A program made the translations under genes and the position numbers. Under the pieces are notes generated by a model that was not told the origin of the DNA, did not search any database, and saw only the letters and a program-made list of their open reading frames with translations. This document shows, one piece after another, positions 1 to 9,013 of a DNA stretch of 44,872 nt. This stretch comes from an uncultured Pelagibacteraceae bacterium (GTDB lineage: Bacteria > Pseudomonadota > Alphaproteobacteria > Pelagibacterales > Pelagibacteraceae). The stretch covers positions 1-44,872 of the forward strand of contig CACDIC010000011.1 of assembly GCA_902552805.1 (NCBI GenBank), read 5' to 3'. Position 1 is the first letter of the stretch. The number at the start of each line of letters is the position of its first letter.

Positions 1-1
1 T

Positions 2-892
2 AAAGAAGTCTTAATAAGAAATAAATCAATAGGACTAAATTTTATAGATATTTATCACAGGACAGGTCTCTACCCTATTCCATTACCAAGTGGTATTGGT
101 CTTGAAGCTAGTGGCATTATTGAAGAAATAGGATCTGAAGTAAAATTATTTAAAGTTGGTGATAGAGTTACTCATGCATCAATGCCAATTGGAGCATATT
201 CAGAAAAACAAATTATGCCTGAAGAAAAATTAATTTCTGTTCCAGATGGTATTTCTGATGAGGTGGCATCTTGTATAACTCTAAAAGGTATCACTGCAGA
301 ATATTTATTACACAGAGCTTATCCATTAAAAAAAGGTGATAAAGTGCTTTATCATGCTGCAGCTGGAGCTCTTGGTCAAATCTTATGTCCTTGGGCTAAT
401 TCTTTAGGTGCAGAAGTTATTGGAACAGTTGGTTCAAAAGCTAAAGAGGAAATTGCCAAAAAAAATGGCTGTCACCATGTAATTAATTATTCTGAAAAAA
501 ATTTCTCAGAAGAAATTGAAAAAATTGTAGGAAAAAATGGTATTGATGTTGTTTATGATGGTGTTGGAATAAAAACATTTAAAGGTTCAATTGAAACATT
601 AAAAATACGAGGAATGATGGTAGCATTTGGAAATGCATCTGGGTACGTTGATACTATTGATGTAAAACAAGATATTAATGCTAAAGGATTATTTTTTACT
701 CGACCATCCATTGCACATTATACAATCAAAAGAGAAGAATTAGTTGAGTCAGCAAAAAAAGTTTTTGATGCGATTTTATCCAACAAATTTAAGGTAGAAA
801 TTTCAAAAAAATATTCTTTAACACATGCTGCTCAAGCCCACAAAGATTTAGAGGCAAGATTATTAACTGGTCCAGCAGTAATTATTCCTTAA
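2..892 (+). CDS. NADPH:quinone oxidoreductase, zinc-independent MDR family (5' partial)
   Basis: This is the C-terminal part of a medium-chain dehydrogenase/reductase of the quinone oxidoreductase (Qor/zeta-crystallin) type, which reduces quinones or enones with NADPH in the cytoplasm. The frame is open from base 2, before the first internal ATG at 182, so the true start lies upstream of the window. Residues read from base 2 include the GroES-like fold pieces IDIYHRTGLY and LEASGIIEEIG. The nucleotide-binding turn follows as AAAGALGQ, the family's AAAGGVG motif with one Gly replaced by Ala. No zinc-ligand cysteines of alcohol dehydrogenases are seen. About 30 N-terminal residues seem to be missing. 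The 3' end overlaps the convergent gene by 11 bases. The family is clear; the physiological substrate is unknown. Confidence 0.88.
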   Translation, partial: KEVLIRNKSIGLNFIDIYHRTGLYPIPLPSGIGLEASGIIEEIGSEVKLFKVGDRVTHASMPIGAYSEKQIMPEEKLISVPDGISDEVASCITLKGITAEYLLHRAYPLKKGDKVLYHAAAGALGQILCPWANSLGAEVIGTVGSKAKEEIAKKNGCHHVINYSEKNFSEEIEKIVGKNGIDVVYDGVGIKTFKGSIETLKIRGMMVAFGNASGYVDTIDVKQDINAKGLFFTRPSIAHYTIKREELVESAKKVFDAILSNKFKVEISKKYSLTHAAQAHKDLEARLLTGPAVIIP

Positions 893-1310
893 ATTGAATA
901 TCCATATCAGACAGGTGAAGTCGAAGCGCTCTAGTTGAGATCTGAATTTCAATAATAAAAAATATGATTGAGATCATCATCGATAAACAACATGAGCCAA
1001 AGATTATTCTCGCAATAAAAAGCTCTTGTAAATAAAGACCAAAAACGGTCAGCATATTAAACAAAAAACCAAAAGCAGCAAATAAAATACTTAATTTTAA
1101 AACACCTATTCTCTTTTCAAGATTTAATAATTGATCTTTCCATTCAGGTGGAGTGTGTTTTTCAAATACATACTCATCATGTATTTTTCTTATTAAAGAA
1201 CTCAAAGTATGAAACCTATTAGAATACACTCCCATTATCAGTGGGATCGCAGGAAACATTAACGCAGTTACAGTGTAATCTATATTCATACGAATCAATT
1301 TGATTATCAA
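882..1310 (-). CDS. DUF2721 family membrane protein
   Basis: A 142-residue protein resembling the DUF2721 family, whose function is not known. The conserved-looking stretch is the N-terminal ALMFPAIPLIMGVYSNR, followed by a charged region (SLIRKIHDEY) and two C-terminal hydrophobic segments around residues 72-94 and 100-122, giving three predicted membrane segments in the inner membrane. A second Met at residue 8 (base 1289) gives a start closer to the family pattern and may be the real one. It converges on the quinone oxidoreductase with an 11-base overlap and diverges from ubiA across about 30-50 bases. Role: not inferred. Confidence 0.7.
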   Translation of the reverse strand: MIIKLIRMNIDYTVTALMFPAIPLIMGVYSNRFHTLSSLIRKIHDEYVFEKHTPPEWKDQLLNLEKRIGVLKLSILFAAFGFLFNMLTVFGLYLQELFIARIIFGSCCLSMMISIIFFIIEIQISTRALRLHLSDMDIQFKE

Positions 1311-1341
1311 TCTTGCCTTTGTTATTTACAAGTAAAATTTT

Positions 1342-2208
1342 ATGAACCAATTAAACTTATTTATAGAACTAACTAGGCTTAATAAACCAATCGGTTATAT
1401 GTTGTTATTTTGGCCTTGTATATGGGGCTTAACACTAGTTTATGATTTCTCACAAAATAAAAATATTTATTTTTTCTATTTAATTTTATTTTTTCTCGGT
1501 GCAGTATTGATGAGATCTGCGGGGTGTATTGTTAATGATGTATTAGATAGAAAATTTGATAAACTAGTTGTGAGGACAAAAGACAGGCCCATTGCATCAG
1601 GAAAAATTTCCGTAAAATTAAGTTTATTTTATGCAGCTATACTATGCTTGTTAGCATTTATTATTTTAATTAATTTTAACCTTTTTACAATCCTATTAGC
1701 ATTAGCCTCAATGCCATTAGCTTTTACATATCCGTTGATGAAAAGGTATACTTATTGGCCACAACTATTTCTAGGAGTAACATTTAATTATGGCTTAGTG
1801 CTAGCCTGGACATCAATTTCAGGAAGTTTAAATCTTGTACCATTAATATTTTATTTAGGAGCCATATTTTGGACACTAGGATACGACACAATTTATGGAT
1901 ACCAAGATATAAAAGATGATGAAATAATAGGACTTAAATCAACCTCAATTAAATTTAAAGGAACTGCAAAAATATTTTTAATTATATGTTACTCTATTTT
2001 GTTATTTTCTCTTGTAGTAGGAGGTTACCTAATGGATTTTAGTTTGTACTATTTTTTATTTTTACTAATTCCATTTACACAATTATTTTTATATCAAATA
2101 AAAACTTTTGATATAAATACTCCAAGCATATGTTTGAAAGTTTTTAAAAGTAACAATTTTTTTGGTCTTTTGGTTTTAATGAATATTTTGATAGGAAAAG
2201 TCTCATAA
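1342..2208 (+). CDS. ubiA: 4-hydroxybenzoate polyprenyltransferase
   Basis: UbiA joins a polyprenyl chain to 4-hydroxybenzoate, the membrane-bound prenylation step of ubiquinone synthesis. The 288-residue length is normal. Both Mg-pyrophosphate aspartate motifs are visible: NDVLDRKFD at residues 65-73 and DTIYGYQDIKDD at 182-193. The N-terminal RLNKPIGYMLLFWPC is typical of UbiA as opposed to heme A/O or chlorophyll prenyltransferases. Several hydrophobic segments fill the rest. The stop codon overlaps the next start by one base (TAATG), so it is probably translated with the lipid A genes downstream, an unusual partner set for a ubiquinone gene. No Shine-Dalgarno sequence is evident before the ATG. 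Confidence 0.93.
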   Translation: MNQLNLFIELTRLNKPIGYMLLFWPCIWGLTLVYDFSQNKNIYFFYLILFFLGAVLMRSAGCIVNDVLDRKFDKLVVRTKDRPIASGKISVKLSLFYAAILCLLAFIILINFNLFTILLALASMPLAFTYPLMKRYTYWPQLFLGVTFNYGLVLAWTSISGSLNLVPLIFYLGAIFWTLGYDTIYGYQDIKDDEIIGLKSTSIKFKGTAKIFLIICYSILLFSLVVGGYLMDFSLYYFLFLLIPFTQLFLYQIKTFDINTPSICLKVFKSNNFFGLLVLMNILIGKVS

Positions 2209-3944
2209 TGGAAAAATCAGCAACATTAAAAAGACTCTTTAATGAGTATACAAAGAAATATATCAAAAAAATTGCTATAGCAGTATTTTTTTCTCTTTTA
2301 GTTGCTGCAAGTACTTCATCAATTGCTTGGCTACTAGATCCAGCAATTGATAAAATTTTTATACAAAAAGATCAATCATTACTAATAATTATACCATTCT
2401 TAATAATCATTGCTTTTACAACTAAAGGAGTTTCTCTTTATTTAGCAAAAGTAATAATGATCAATGTTGGAGAAGATATAAAAAAGAAACTTCAATTTGA
2501 TATGTTGACTACTTTAATAAGTGCTGACACCCAATCTATAGACGAAAAGCATACAGGAAAATTTATTTCAAATCTTACTTATGATGTAATGCATATTACA
2601 AATCTTCTGAGCCATGGTATTTTGAACCTTTTTAAAGATAGTTTGACACTCATAGGACTGCTTACTGTAATGTTTTTACAAAATTGGAAACTTTCATTGA
2701 TTGCAATTATTTTAATTCCAATAGCAAGTACCGCAGCTAGAAGTTTGGGTAAAAGAATGGGTAAAGTAACAACCGAAGCTCAAGAAAAATCTAGTTTTTT
2801 AACTAAGTATTTGGTTGAATTATTTAAAAACCACCGACTTACAAAAATTTTTCAGAAAGAAAAATATGAGTCTAATAGAGCAGACAATTATTTAAATCAA
2901 TTAAAAGAAAAAAATAAAAAAATTGGGCATGTGATAGTCAGAATTTCTCCAATAATGGAGGTATTAACTGGATTAATGATTGCTATTCTGATTTTTTATT
3001 CAGGAAAATTAATTGCTGTAGGGGAGTTAAGTGTGAATAATTTTTTTTCTTTTCTTGCAGCAATGATGTTGGCTTATCAACCAGTGAGGTCTTTATCGAC
3101 TTTAAATGTTATTCTTAATCAAGGTCTTTCGGCAGCCTCGAGAATTTTATCTGTAATTGACACCAAAAAATTTATAAAAGATCCAGATAATGCGAAAGAA
3201 ATTAATGTAAAAAAAGCAAATATCAAATTTAAGGATGTGATTTTTAGCTATAATAAATCTGATGGCGAAGTTCTTAAAAATATAAATCTTGAATTTGAAG
3301 GGGGCCAAATGACTTCTTTGGTTGGTCATAGTGGTTCGGGTAAATCAACCATTTTAAATTTAATACCTAGATTTTACGATTGCGGATCAGGTGATATTTC
3401 TGTTGATGACCAATCTATATATGATGTCACACTACATTCATTAAGAAAAAATATTTCCTTAGTCAGTCAAGAGACAACTCTTTTTGATGACACTATTAAA
3501 AATAACATAAAATATGCAAATTTAGATGCAAGTGATGAGGAAATATTTAGAGCAGCAAAATTATCTCATTGTGATGAATTTATAAATAATCTTCCGGAAA
3601 AATATGAAACCTTGATTGGTGAGGATGGTGTAAGATTATCTGGAGGTGAAAAACAAAGGATTTCAATAGCTAGAGCTATGTTGAAAAAAAGCTCTATTAT
3701 ACTTTTGGATGAAGCCACATCATCTTTAGATTCTGAGACTGAAACAAAAATACAAGATGCATTAAAAATTTTAACAAAAGATAGAACTACTGTTGTAATA
3801 GCTCATAGACTTTCAACTATCTTAAACTCAAACAAAATATATGTAATAGACTCTGGAGAGATAATTGATAATGGAAAACATGAAGAATTGCTTATCAAAT
3901 CAAAGATTTACAAAAATTTTCATGACAAACAAATTCACAAATAA
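2208..3944 (+). CDS. msbA: MsbA-type lipid A export ABC transporter (fused permease-ATPase)
   Basis: A 578-residue half-transporter with an N-terminal six-helix permease domain (about residues 15-310) and a C-terminal ATPase. Visible ATPase motifs are Walker A GHSGSGKST at 373-381, the ABC signature LSGGEKQR at 477-484, Walker B IILLDEAT at 497-504 and the H-loop in VIAHRLS. Size and domain order match MsbA, which flips lipid A-core across the inner membrane as a homodimer. The position directly before waaA, lpxK and an LpxL homologue supports a lipid A substrate, though multidrug half-transporters look alike in sequence. Start and stop both overlap neighbours by one base (TAATG), suggesting translational coupling. 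Confidence 0.88.
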   Translation: MEKSATLKRLFNEYTKKYIKKIAIAVFFSLLVAASTSSIAWLLDPAIDKIFIQKDQSLLIIIPFLIIIAFTTKGVSLYLAKVIMINVGEDIKKKLQFDMLTTLISADTQSIDEKHTGKFISNLTYDVMHITNLLSHGILNLFKDSLTLIGLLTVMFLQNWKLSLIAIILIPIASTAARSLGKRMGKVTTEAQEKSSFLTKYLVELFKNHRLTKIFQKEKYESNRADNYLNQLKEKNKKIGHVIVRISPIMEVLTGLMIAILIFYSGKLIAVGELSVNNFFSFLAAMMLAYQPVRSLSTLNVILNQGLSAASRILSVIDTKKFIKDPDNAKEINVKKANIKFKDVIFSYNKSDGEVLKNINLEFEGGQMTSLVGHSGSGKSTILNLIPRFYDCGSGDISVDDQSIYDVTLHSLRKNISLVSQETTLFDDTIKNNIKYANLDASDEEIFRAAKLSHCDEFINNLPEKYETLIGEDGVRLSGGEKQRISIARAMLKKSSIILLDEATSSLDSETETKIQDALKILTKDRTTVVIAHRLSTILNSNKIYVIDSGEIIDNGKHEELLIKSKIYKNFHDKQIHK

Positions 3945-5188
3945 TGATCTTTTTTATTTATCAATTTTTTCTTTCAGTATTACTAATTTTTTCACCTATC
4001 ATAATTTTTTTTAGAATTATTAAAAATAAAGAACACAAATCAAGATTTACAGAAAAATTTTGTTTTACCCCATTAAAACGAGGTAACGGAAAACTCATCT
4101 GGTTCCATGGCTCTAGTGTTGGAGAAATACTGAGTGTTATCCCCATTGTAAAAAAATATGATAATGATAAATCAATAAATAAGATATTAATTACATCCAG
4201 CACATTAAGTTCCTCCAAGATATTAGAAAAAATTAGATTTAAGAAAACTATTCATCAATTTTATCCAATAGATCACTTCTTTTTTTCAAAAAAATTTTTA
4301 AACCATTGGAAACCAGACATAGCAATTTTTTTGGAATCGGAAATTTGGCCTAGTATGTTTAAACTTATAAAAAGTAGAAATATTACCTTAATCTTATTAA
4401 ACGCTAGAATAACAAAAAAAACATTCAACCGATGGTTAAATATCAAAAATTTTTCAGACTCCATATTTGGTTTAATAGATAGAGCTTATTCACAAAATTT
4501 GGAAACAAGTCTTTTTTTAAAGAAACTAAATGTAAAAAAAATTAAGTCTATTGGAAATTTAAAATTTATTGAGGATAATAGCCTCAAATCTAATAAAGCA
4601 GATGAAAAACTATTTTTACAATTGAATAAATACAAGACATTTGTGGCAGCTAGCACACATGATACTGAGGAATTATTTGCAGCAAGAACACATATTCTTC
4701 TTAAAAAAAAAGTGAAAAATTTAATTACAATTATTATACCTAGGCATATGAATAGAATTAAAGAAAGCATTTCTCAAATAAATAAGCTTGGACTAAATGT
4801 TGTTTCTAGAAGCTCAAATATAAAAAAGTTTAATAATATTGATATTTTAATTGTTGATACTTTTGGAGAATCTAAAAAATTTTACAAATTTGCTACTACT
4901 GTTTTTTTGGGCGGTTCTATTATTAACCACGGTGGTCAAAATCCACTGGAACCCGCTCAATTTGGTGCAAAAATATTACACGGGCCTTTTATTGACAATT
5001 TTAGAGATGTTTACAAGTATCTAAATCAATTAAAAATATCGTCCAAAGTAAACTCACCCCAAGAATGTGCAAACTCAATAGTTTTTAGAAAAAATTTTAA
5101 CAAAGTTAAAAAAATGAAATATCTTGGTTCTACAATACTTAAAAAAACATTAAATGAGCTAGATAGATCAATTCATAATGAAATTTAA
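3944..5188 (+). CDS. waaA: 3-deoxy-D-manno-octulosonic acid (Kdo) transferase
   Basis: WaaA (KdtA) transfers Kdo from CMP-Kdo to lipid IVA on the cytoplasmic face of the inner membrane. The 414-residue length fits. After a hydrophobic N-terminal anchor (about residues 3-24) comes WFHGSSVGE, whose Glu61 matches the catalytic base of the family. The C-terminal CMP-Kdo-binding region is seen as GGSIINHGGQNPLEPA near residue 323-338. It overlaps lpxK by 11 bases. The protein is very rich in Lys, Asn and Ile, as expected from the base composition. Whether it adds one Kdo or more cannot be read from sequence. Confidence 0.93.
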   Translation: MIFFIYQFFLSVLLIFSPIIIFFRIIKNKEHKSRFTEKFCFTPLKRGNGKLIWFHGSSVGEILSVIPIVKKYDNDKSINKILITSSTLSSSKILEKIRFKKTIHQFYPIDHFFFSKKFLNHWKPDIAIFLESEIWPSMFKLIKSRNITLILLNARITKKTFNRWLNIKNFSDSIFGLIDRAYSQNLETSLFLKKLNVKKIKSIGNLKFIEDNSLKSNKADEKLFLQLNKYKTFVAASTHDTEELFAARTHILLKKKVKNLITIIIPRHMNRIKESISQINKLGLNVVSRSSNIKKFNNIDILIVDTFGESKKFYKFATTVFLGGSIINHGGQNPLEPAQFGAKILHGPFIDNFRDVYKYLNQLKISSKVNSPQECANSIVFRKNFNKVKKMKYLGSTILKKTLNELDRSIHNEI

Positions 5189-6119
5189 AAAACCCAAATT
5201 TTGGGATCGCAATAAACCAAGCATTCTTTCTTATTTATTTTTCCCCATATCATTATTACTCACAATTTTAAGAACTTCAAAAAACTTAACAACAAAAAAA
5301 AAGAAATATTCAAAAATTAAAACTATTTGTGTGGGAAATATTTATCTAGGTGGAACAGGCAAAACCTCTTTAAGCTTGAAGATTAATGAAATTTTAAAAG
5401 ATAAAATAAAAACTTGTTTTATTAAAAAATATTATTCAGACCAAATTGATGAACAAGAAATATTATCAAATCACGGAAAATTATTTAAATTTAAAGATCG
5501 ATCTTCCTCGATTAAACAAGCAATTGACGAAAATTTTGATCTTGCAATTTTTGATGATGGTTTGCAAGATCCATCAATAGATTATGATTATAGTATTGCT
5601 TGTTTTAATATTGATAATTGGATTGGTAATAGTTTTACTATTCCAGCTGGACCACTCAGAGAAAATATCAAAAATTTAAGAAAATATAAAAATGTTTTTT
5701 TAAATGGAAATAATGAAAATATAAAAAATATTAAAAAATATATTCATAGTTTAGATCCTAATATAAATATTTATCAAGGAGAATATGTTCCACTGAATAT
5801 CAATGAGTTTGATAAAAGTGAAAAATATTTAGTTTTTTCAGGTATAGGAAATCATAAGACTTTTATATCAATGTTAAGAAAAAATAACATAAATATTGTC
5901 AAAGAAATTGAATTTCCTGATCATTATAGATACTTACAAAAAGAGGTTGACTATATCATTTCAATGTCTGAAAAATTAAATTGTAAAGTAATGACTACCG
6001 AAAAAGATTATATGAGACTAAACAATAACGATAAAATTTTTTATATTAAATCAGAATTAAAAATTCTAAACCAAGAAACTTTTATTAATGATATTTCAAA
6101 GGTTTATGAAAATAATTAA
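5178..6119 (+). CDS. lpxK: Tetraacyldisaccharide 4'-kinase
   Basis: LpxK phosphorylates the 4' position of the lipid A disaccharide precursor at the inner membrane. The 313-residue protein has an N-terminal membrane-associating hydrophobic segment (about 18-32). The LpxK P-loop follows as VGNIYLGGTGKTS at 52-64, then DDGLQD at 126-131, which carries the family's catalytic Asp. In many bacteria lpxK lies next to waaA, as here. The start overlaps the end of waaA by 11 bases, and the 3' end overlaps the acyltransferase gene by 14. Confidence 0.93.
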   Translation: MKFKKPKFWDRNKPSILSYLFFPISLLLTILRTSKNLTTKKKKYSKIKTICVGNIYLGGTGKTSLSLKINEILKDKIKTCFIKKYYSDQIDEQEILSNHGKLFKFKDRSSSIKQAIDENFDLAIFDDGLQDPSIDYDYSIACFNIDNWIGNSFTIPAGPLRENIKNLRKYKNVFLNGNNENIKNIKKYIHSLDPNINIYQGEYVPLNINEFDKSEKYLVFSGIGNHKTFISMLRKNNINIVKEIEFPDHYRYLQKEVDYIISMSEKLNCKVMTTEKDYMRLNNNDKIFYIKSELKILNQETFINDISKVYENN

Positions 6120-6966
6120 ATACTTAATACAATTTATTATTATTTGTATTTTTTATGTGATATTCAAAATTATTGGGGTTAAACTCTCATCTTTTCTAAG
6201 TGGAAAATTATTTGAAATTATTGGTCCAATTTTTAGATCAAAAAAAATAATTAATAATAATATAAAAAAAGCTTTTCCAGATTGTAATTCTAAAGAATTT
6301 GAAAAAATTAAATCTTCGATGTGGAATAACTATGGGAGAGTTTTTGCAGAATATCTTTATATGAAAAATTTTAGAAATGGTAATCTTAGTAAAAATATTT
6401 CTATAGAAGGTGAAGATATACTTTTAAATATTAAAGATCAAAATCAAAAAGTCGTATTTATATCAGGGCATTTTAGTAATTTTGAGCTTATGGCAATGCA
6501 GATAGACAAAATAGGTATTAAAATCGGAGCAATCTATAGACCACTAAATAATATTTTTTTAAATAAATTCATGGAACGAATAAGAAAGAAATACGTCTGT
6601 AATAATCAAATTAAAAAAGGAATCGGTGGATTAAAAGAATTAATAAAACTTAATAACCAAGGTTTTTCAACGGCACTAATGATAGATCAAAGAGTTTCTC
6701 AGGGTATTAAATCAAATTTTTTTAATGAGAAAGCGTTTACTACTACAATTCCAGCACAATTGATTAAAAAATTTAATATGCCTGTTGTACCTATCTTTAT
6801 AGAGAGATATGAGGGTATTAAATTTAAAATGAAAGTTCATAAACCAATTCGCTTCTCAAACGAAGATACAACTGAAAATATTACAAACGAATTAAATAAG
6901 ACTCTTGAAAAAATGATTCTTGCTAATCCTAACAACTGGATATGGTCCCATAATCGTTGGAAATAA
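6106..6966 (+). CDS. lpxL: Lipid A late acyltransferase, LpxL/HtrB family
   Basis: A lysophospholipid-type acyltransferase expected to add a secondary acyl chain to Kdo-lipid A. A single N-terminal membrane segment (about residues 4-24) is followed by the catalytic HX4E motif HFSNFE at residues 122-127. Downstream are MIDQR and the region PVVPIFIER, both typical of LpxL/LpxM. I chose the ATG at 6106 (MKIIKYL) over the one at 6088 because it puts the signal-anchor at the N terminus and gives a 287-residue protein; it overlaps lpxK by 14 bases. LpxL and LpxM specificity cannot be separated by eye, so the symbol marks the family only. Confidence 0.85.
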   Translation: MKIIKYLIQFIIICIFYVIFKIIGVKLSSFLSGKLFEIIGPIFRSKKIINNNIKKAFPDCNSKEFEKIKSSMWNNYGRVFAEYLYMKNFRNGNLSKNISIEGEDILLNIKDQNQKVVFISGHFSNFELMAMQIDKIGIKIGAIYRPLNNIFLNKFMERIRKKYVCNNQIKKGIGGLKELIKLNNQGFSTALMIDQRVSQGIKSNFFNEKAFTTTIPAQLIKKFNMPVVPIFIERYEGIKFKMKVHKPIRFSNEDTTENITNELNKTLEKMILANPNNWIWSHNRWK

Positions 6967-6968
6967 TG

Positions 6969-7166
6969 CTATTTATAGTCTAATTCCTCTTTTTTTTTTG
7001 AAGCCTCAACATATGAATAATACGGTTCTTGAAGTTCCACGTTCCAGTAAGTCAAATTTTCAAGACTGATTGCTTTACCAGAAACTGCACAAATTACATA
7101 GTCACCTTTTTCAATTATTTGAAAATTATTTGGTAAATATTTTACTTTTGCTAATTTTTTATTCAT
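6969..7166 (-). CDS. DUF2093 family small protein
   Basis: A 65-residue protein that I recognise as DUF2093, a small, mostly alphaproteobacterial family of unknown function. The family pattern is visible as VKYLPNNFQIIEKGDYVICAVSGKAI followed within a few residues by YWNVELQEPY, which reads in related proteins roughly as a G-D-x-V-x-C-A-V-[TS]-G core and a Y-W-x-V-x-x-Q-E segment. It has one conserved cysteine and no signal peptide. In other alphaproteobacteria, from memory, this family often sits beside waaA-lpxK; here it lies just after the acyltransferase gene on the opposite strand, two bases away. It diverges from purD with 21 bases between. Confidence 0.72.
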   Translation of the reverse strand: MNKKLAKVKYLPNNFQIIEKGDYVICAVSGKAISLENLTYWNVELQEPYYSYVEASKKKEELDYK

Positions 7167-7187
7167 TTATAGTTTATATGTTTATAC

Positions 7188-8453
7188 ATGATTGTAGGGA
7201 TTATAGGAAGCGGGGGAAGAGAGCATGCAATTTGTCATGCATTAAATAAGTCAAAAAAAATTGATAAAATTTATTGTTTTCCTGGTAACGCTGGCACTGA
7301 TGATATAGCTGAGAATATTAACTTAGACATAAATAACTTTGAGGAAATCAAAAATTTCATTATTTCAAAAAAAATAAAATTAGTTGTAATCGGACCAGAA
7401 AAACCTTTGGTTGATGGACTAACAGATTACTTAGAAAGTTTTGATATTAAGGTTTTTGGACCTAGTAAAGTCGCTTCACAATTAGAGGGGTCTAAAATAT
7501 TTACAAAAAACATCTGTAAAAAATATGATATTCCAACTGCGAATTTCGGTGTATTTAATGATATTTATCAAGCTAAAAATTTTTTAGATAAATCAAATTT
7601 TCCAATAGTCATTAAAGCAGATAATTTGGCTGCAGGGAAAGGTGTTTATATTTGTGAAAATAAAGAAGAGTCTTATCAAGCAATTAAGGAAATATTTGAT
7701 GGAAAGTTTGGTGCTGCTGAAAATGTTCTTATTGAAGAATTTTTAGAAGGTGAAGAAATGAGCTTTTTCATTTTAAGTGATGGTATTACTTACAAAAATT
7801 TTGGTACAGCTCAAGATCATAAAAGAGTTCAGGAAGGTGATAAAGGAAAAAATACTGGTGGTATGGGTGCTTATTCACCATCAAGATTAATAAATGAAGA
7901 GCTCGAAAAAAAGATTTTGAATAAAATAATTGATCCAACCTTAAGAGCAATTAAAGATTTAAAATCGTCATACAAAGGCTTTTTATATGCAGGGCTCATG
8001 ATAAAAAATAATGAACCTTATTTAATTGAGTATAATGTTAGAATGGGTGATCCAGAGTGTCAAACTATTCTTCCTAAGCTAAATACAGATTTCGGAGAAA
8101 TTATTGACTCATGCTGTAATGGAAGATTAAATGAAATAAAAATTAATTGGAATGATAAAAAAAGTATATGTGTTGTCTTGTGCTCAAAAGGTTACCCTGA
8201 AACCTACCAAAAAAATATTGAAATCAAAAATATCAATAAAATTGAATTAAACACTGATGATCATTTATTTCATGCTGGCACTATTAAAAGAGGTGATGTT
8301 ACTTTAGCGGTGGGTGGACGAGTTTTAAATTTTGTTTCATTATCAGATAGTTTTGAAGAATCAAGAAATAGGATTCATGAACTTCTCAACAATCTAAATT
8401 GGTCGGATGGTTTTTTTAGAAAAGATATTGGTTATAAAGTAATAAAAAGATGA
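7188..8453 (+). CDS. purD: Phosphoribosylamine--glycine ligase
   Basis: PurD (GAR synthetase) ligates glycine to phosphoribosylamine with ATP in the second step of purine synthesis. The 421-residue length is standard. N-terminal IIGSGGREHAI is the family signature, GPEKPLVDG follows at about residues 69-77, and the ATP-grasp parts ADNLAAGKGV, HKRVQEGDKGKNTGGMGAYSP and YNVRMGDPE are intact. The stop overlaps the rsmD start as ATGA, so the two are likely co-translated. The gene begins 21 bases from the divergent DUF2093 gene without a clear Shine-Dalgarno sequence. Confidence 0.96.
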   Translation: MIVGIIGSGGREHAICHALNKSKKIDKIYCFPGNAGTDDIAENINLDINNFEEIKNFIISKKIKLVVIGPEKPLVDGLTDYLESFDIKVFGPSKVASQLEGSKIFTKNICKKYDIPTANFGVFNDIYQAKNFLDKSNFPIVIKADNLAAGKGVYICENKEESYQAIKEIFDGKFGAAENVLIEEFLEGEEMSFFILSDGITYKNFGTAQDHKRVQEGDKGKNTGGMGAYSPSRLINEELEKKILNKIIDPTLRAIKDLKSSYKGFLYAGLMIKNNEPYLIEYNVRMGDPECQTILPKLNTDFGEIIDSCCNGRLNEIKINWNDKKSICVVLCSKGYPETYQKNIEIKNINKIELNTDDHLFHAGTIKRGDVTLAVGGRVLNFVSLSDSFEESRNRIHELLNNLNWSDGFFRKDIGYKVIKR

Positions 8454-9013
8454 GAATAATTAGTGGAAAATTTAAAGGAAAAAAAATTTTACAACCAAAA
8501 GACAAAGAAACAAGACCTTTAAAGGACTTAGCAAAAGAATCTATTTTTAATATTATTAATCATTCAAATAAATTTAAGATCAATGTTGAAAATTCAATAG
8601 TTTTAGATCTATTTGCAGGTGTTGGCTCATTTGGTTTAGAGTGTCTCTCAAGAGGAGCTAAACATGTTACTTTTGTAGAAAAGTATAATGGTGTTTTGCC
8701 AATTTTAAAAAGTAATCTAAATAATTTAAATATGAGAGAAAAATATGAGATTATTGAGGAAGACTTACTATCTAATTACTTTTTGAAAAAAATTCAGCTT
8801 AAATTCAATATCATATTTTTGGATCCTCCCTATAAAGAAAAAAGATTGTCAAATGTTATTGATAATATTTTTCAAGAAAAAATTCTCAATAAAGATGGGG
8901 TGATTATTGTGCATAGGCATAAAAAAGAAAATGATGAGTTTTCAAAAAAATTTAGAATTCTAGATGAGAAGAAATATGGAATATCGAAAATTATATTTGG
9001 TGATTTAAACTAA
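8450..9013 (+). CDS. rsmD: 16S rRNA (guanine966-N2)-methyltransferase
   Basis: RsmD methylates G966 of 16S rRNA in the assembled small subunit. The 187-residue protein starts with the family's MRIISGKFKGKKI and has TRPLKDLAKESIFNI. The SAM-binding motif I is VLDLFAGVGSFGLE at residues 51-64 and the N-methyltransferase catalytic motif DPPY is at 125-128. It overlaps purD by four bases upstream and the convergent pgi gene by nine bases downstream, leaving no room for a separate terminator. Confidence 0.92.
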   Translation: MRIISGKFKGKKILQPKDKETRPLKDLAKESIFNIINHSNKFKINVENSIVLDLFAGVGSFGLECLSRGAKHVTFVEKYNGVLPILKSNLNNLNMREKYEIIEEDLLSNYFLKKIQLKFNIIFLDPPYKEKRLSNVIDNIFQEKILNKDGVIIVHRHKKENDEFSKKFRILDEKKYGISKIIFGDLN

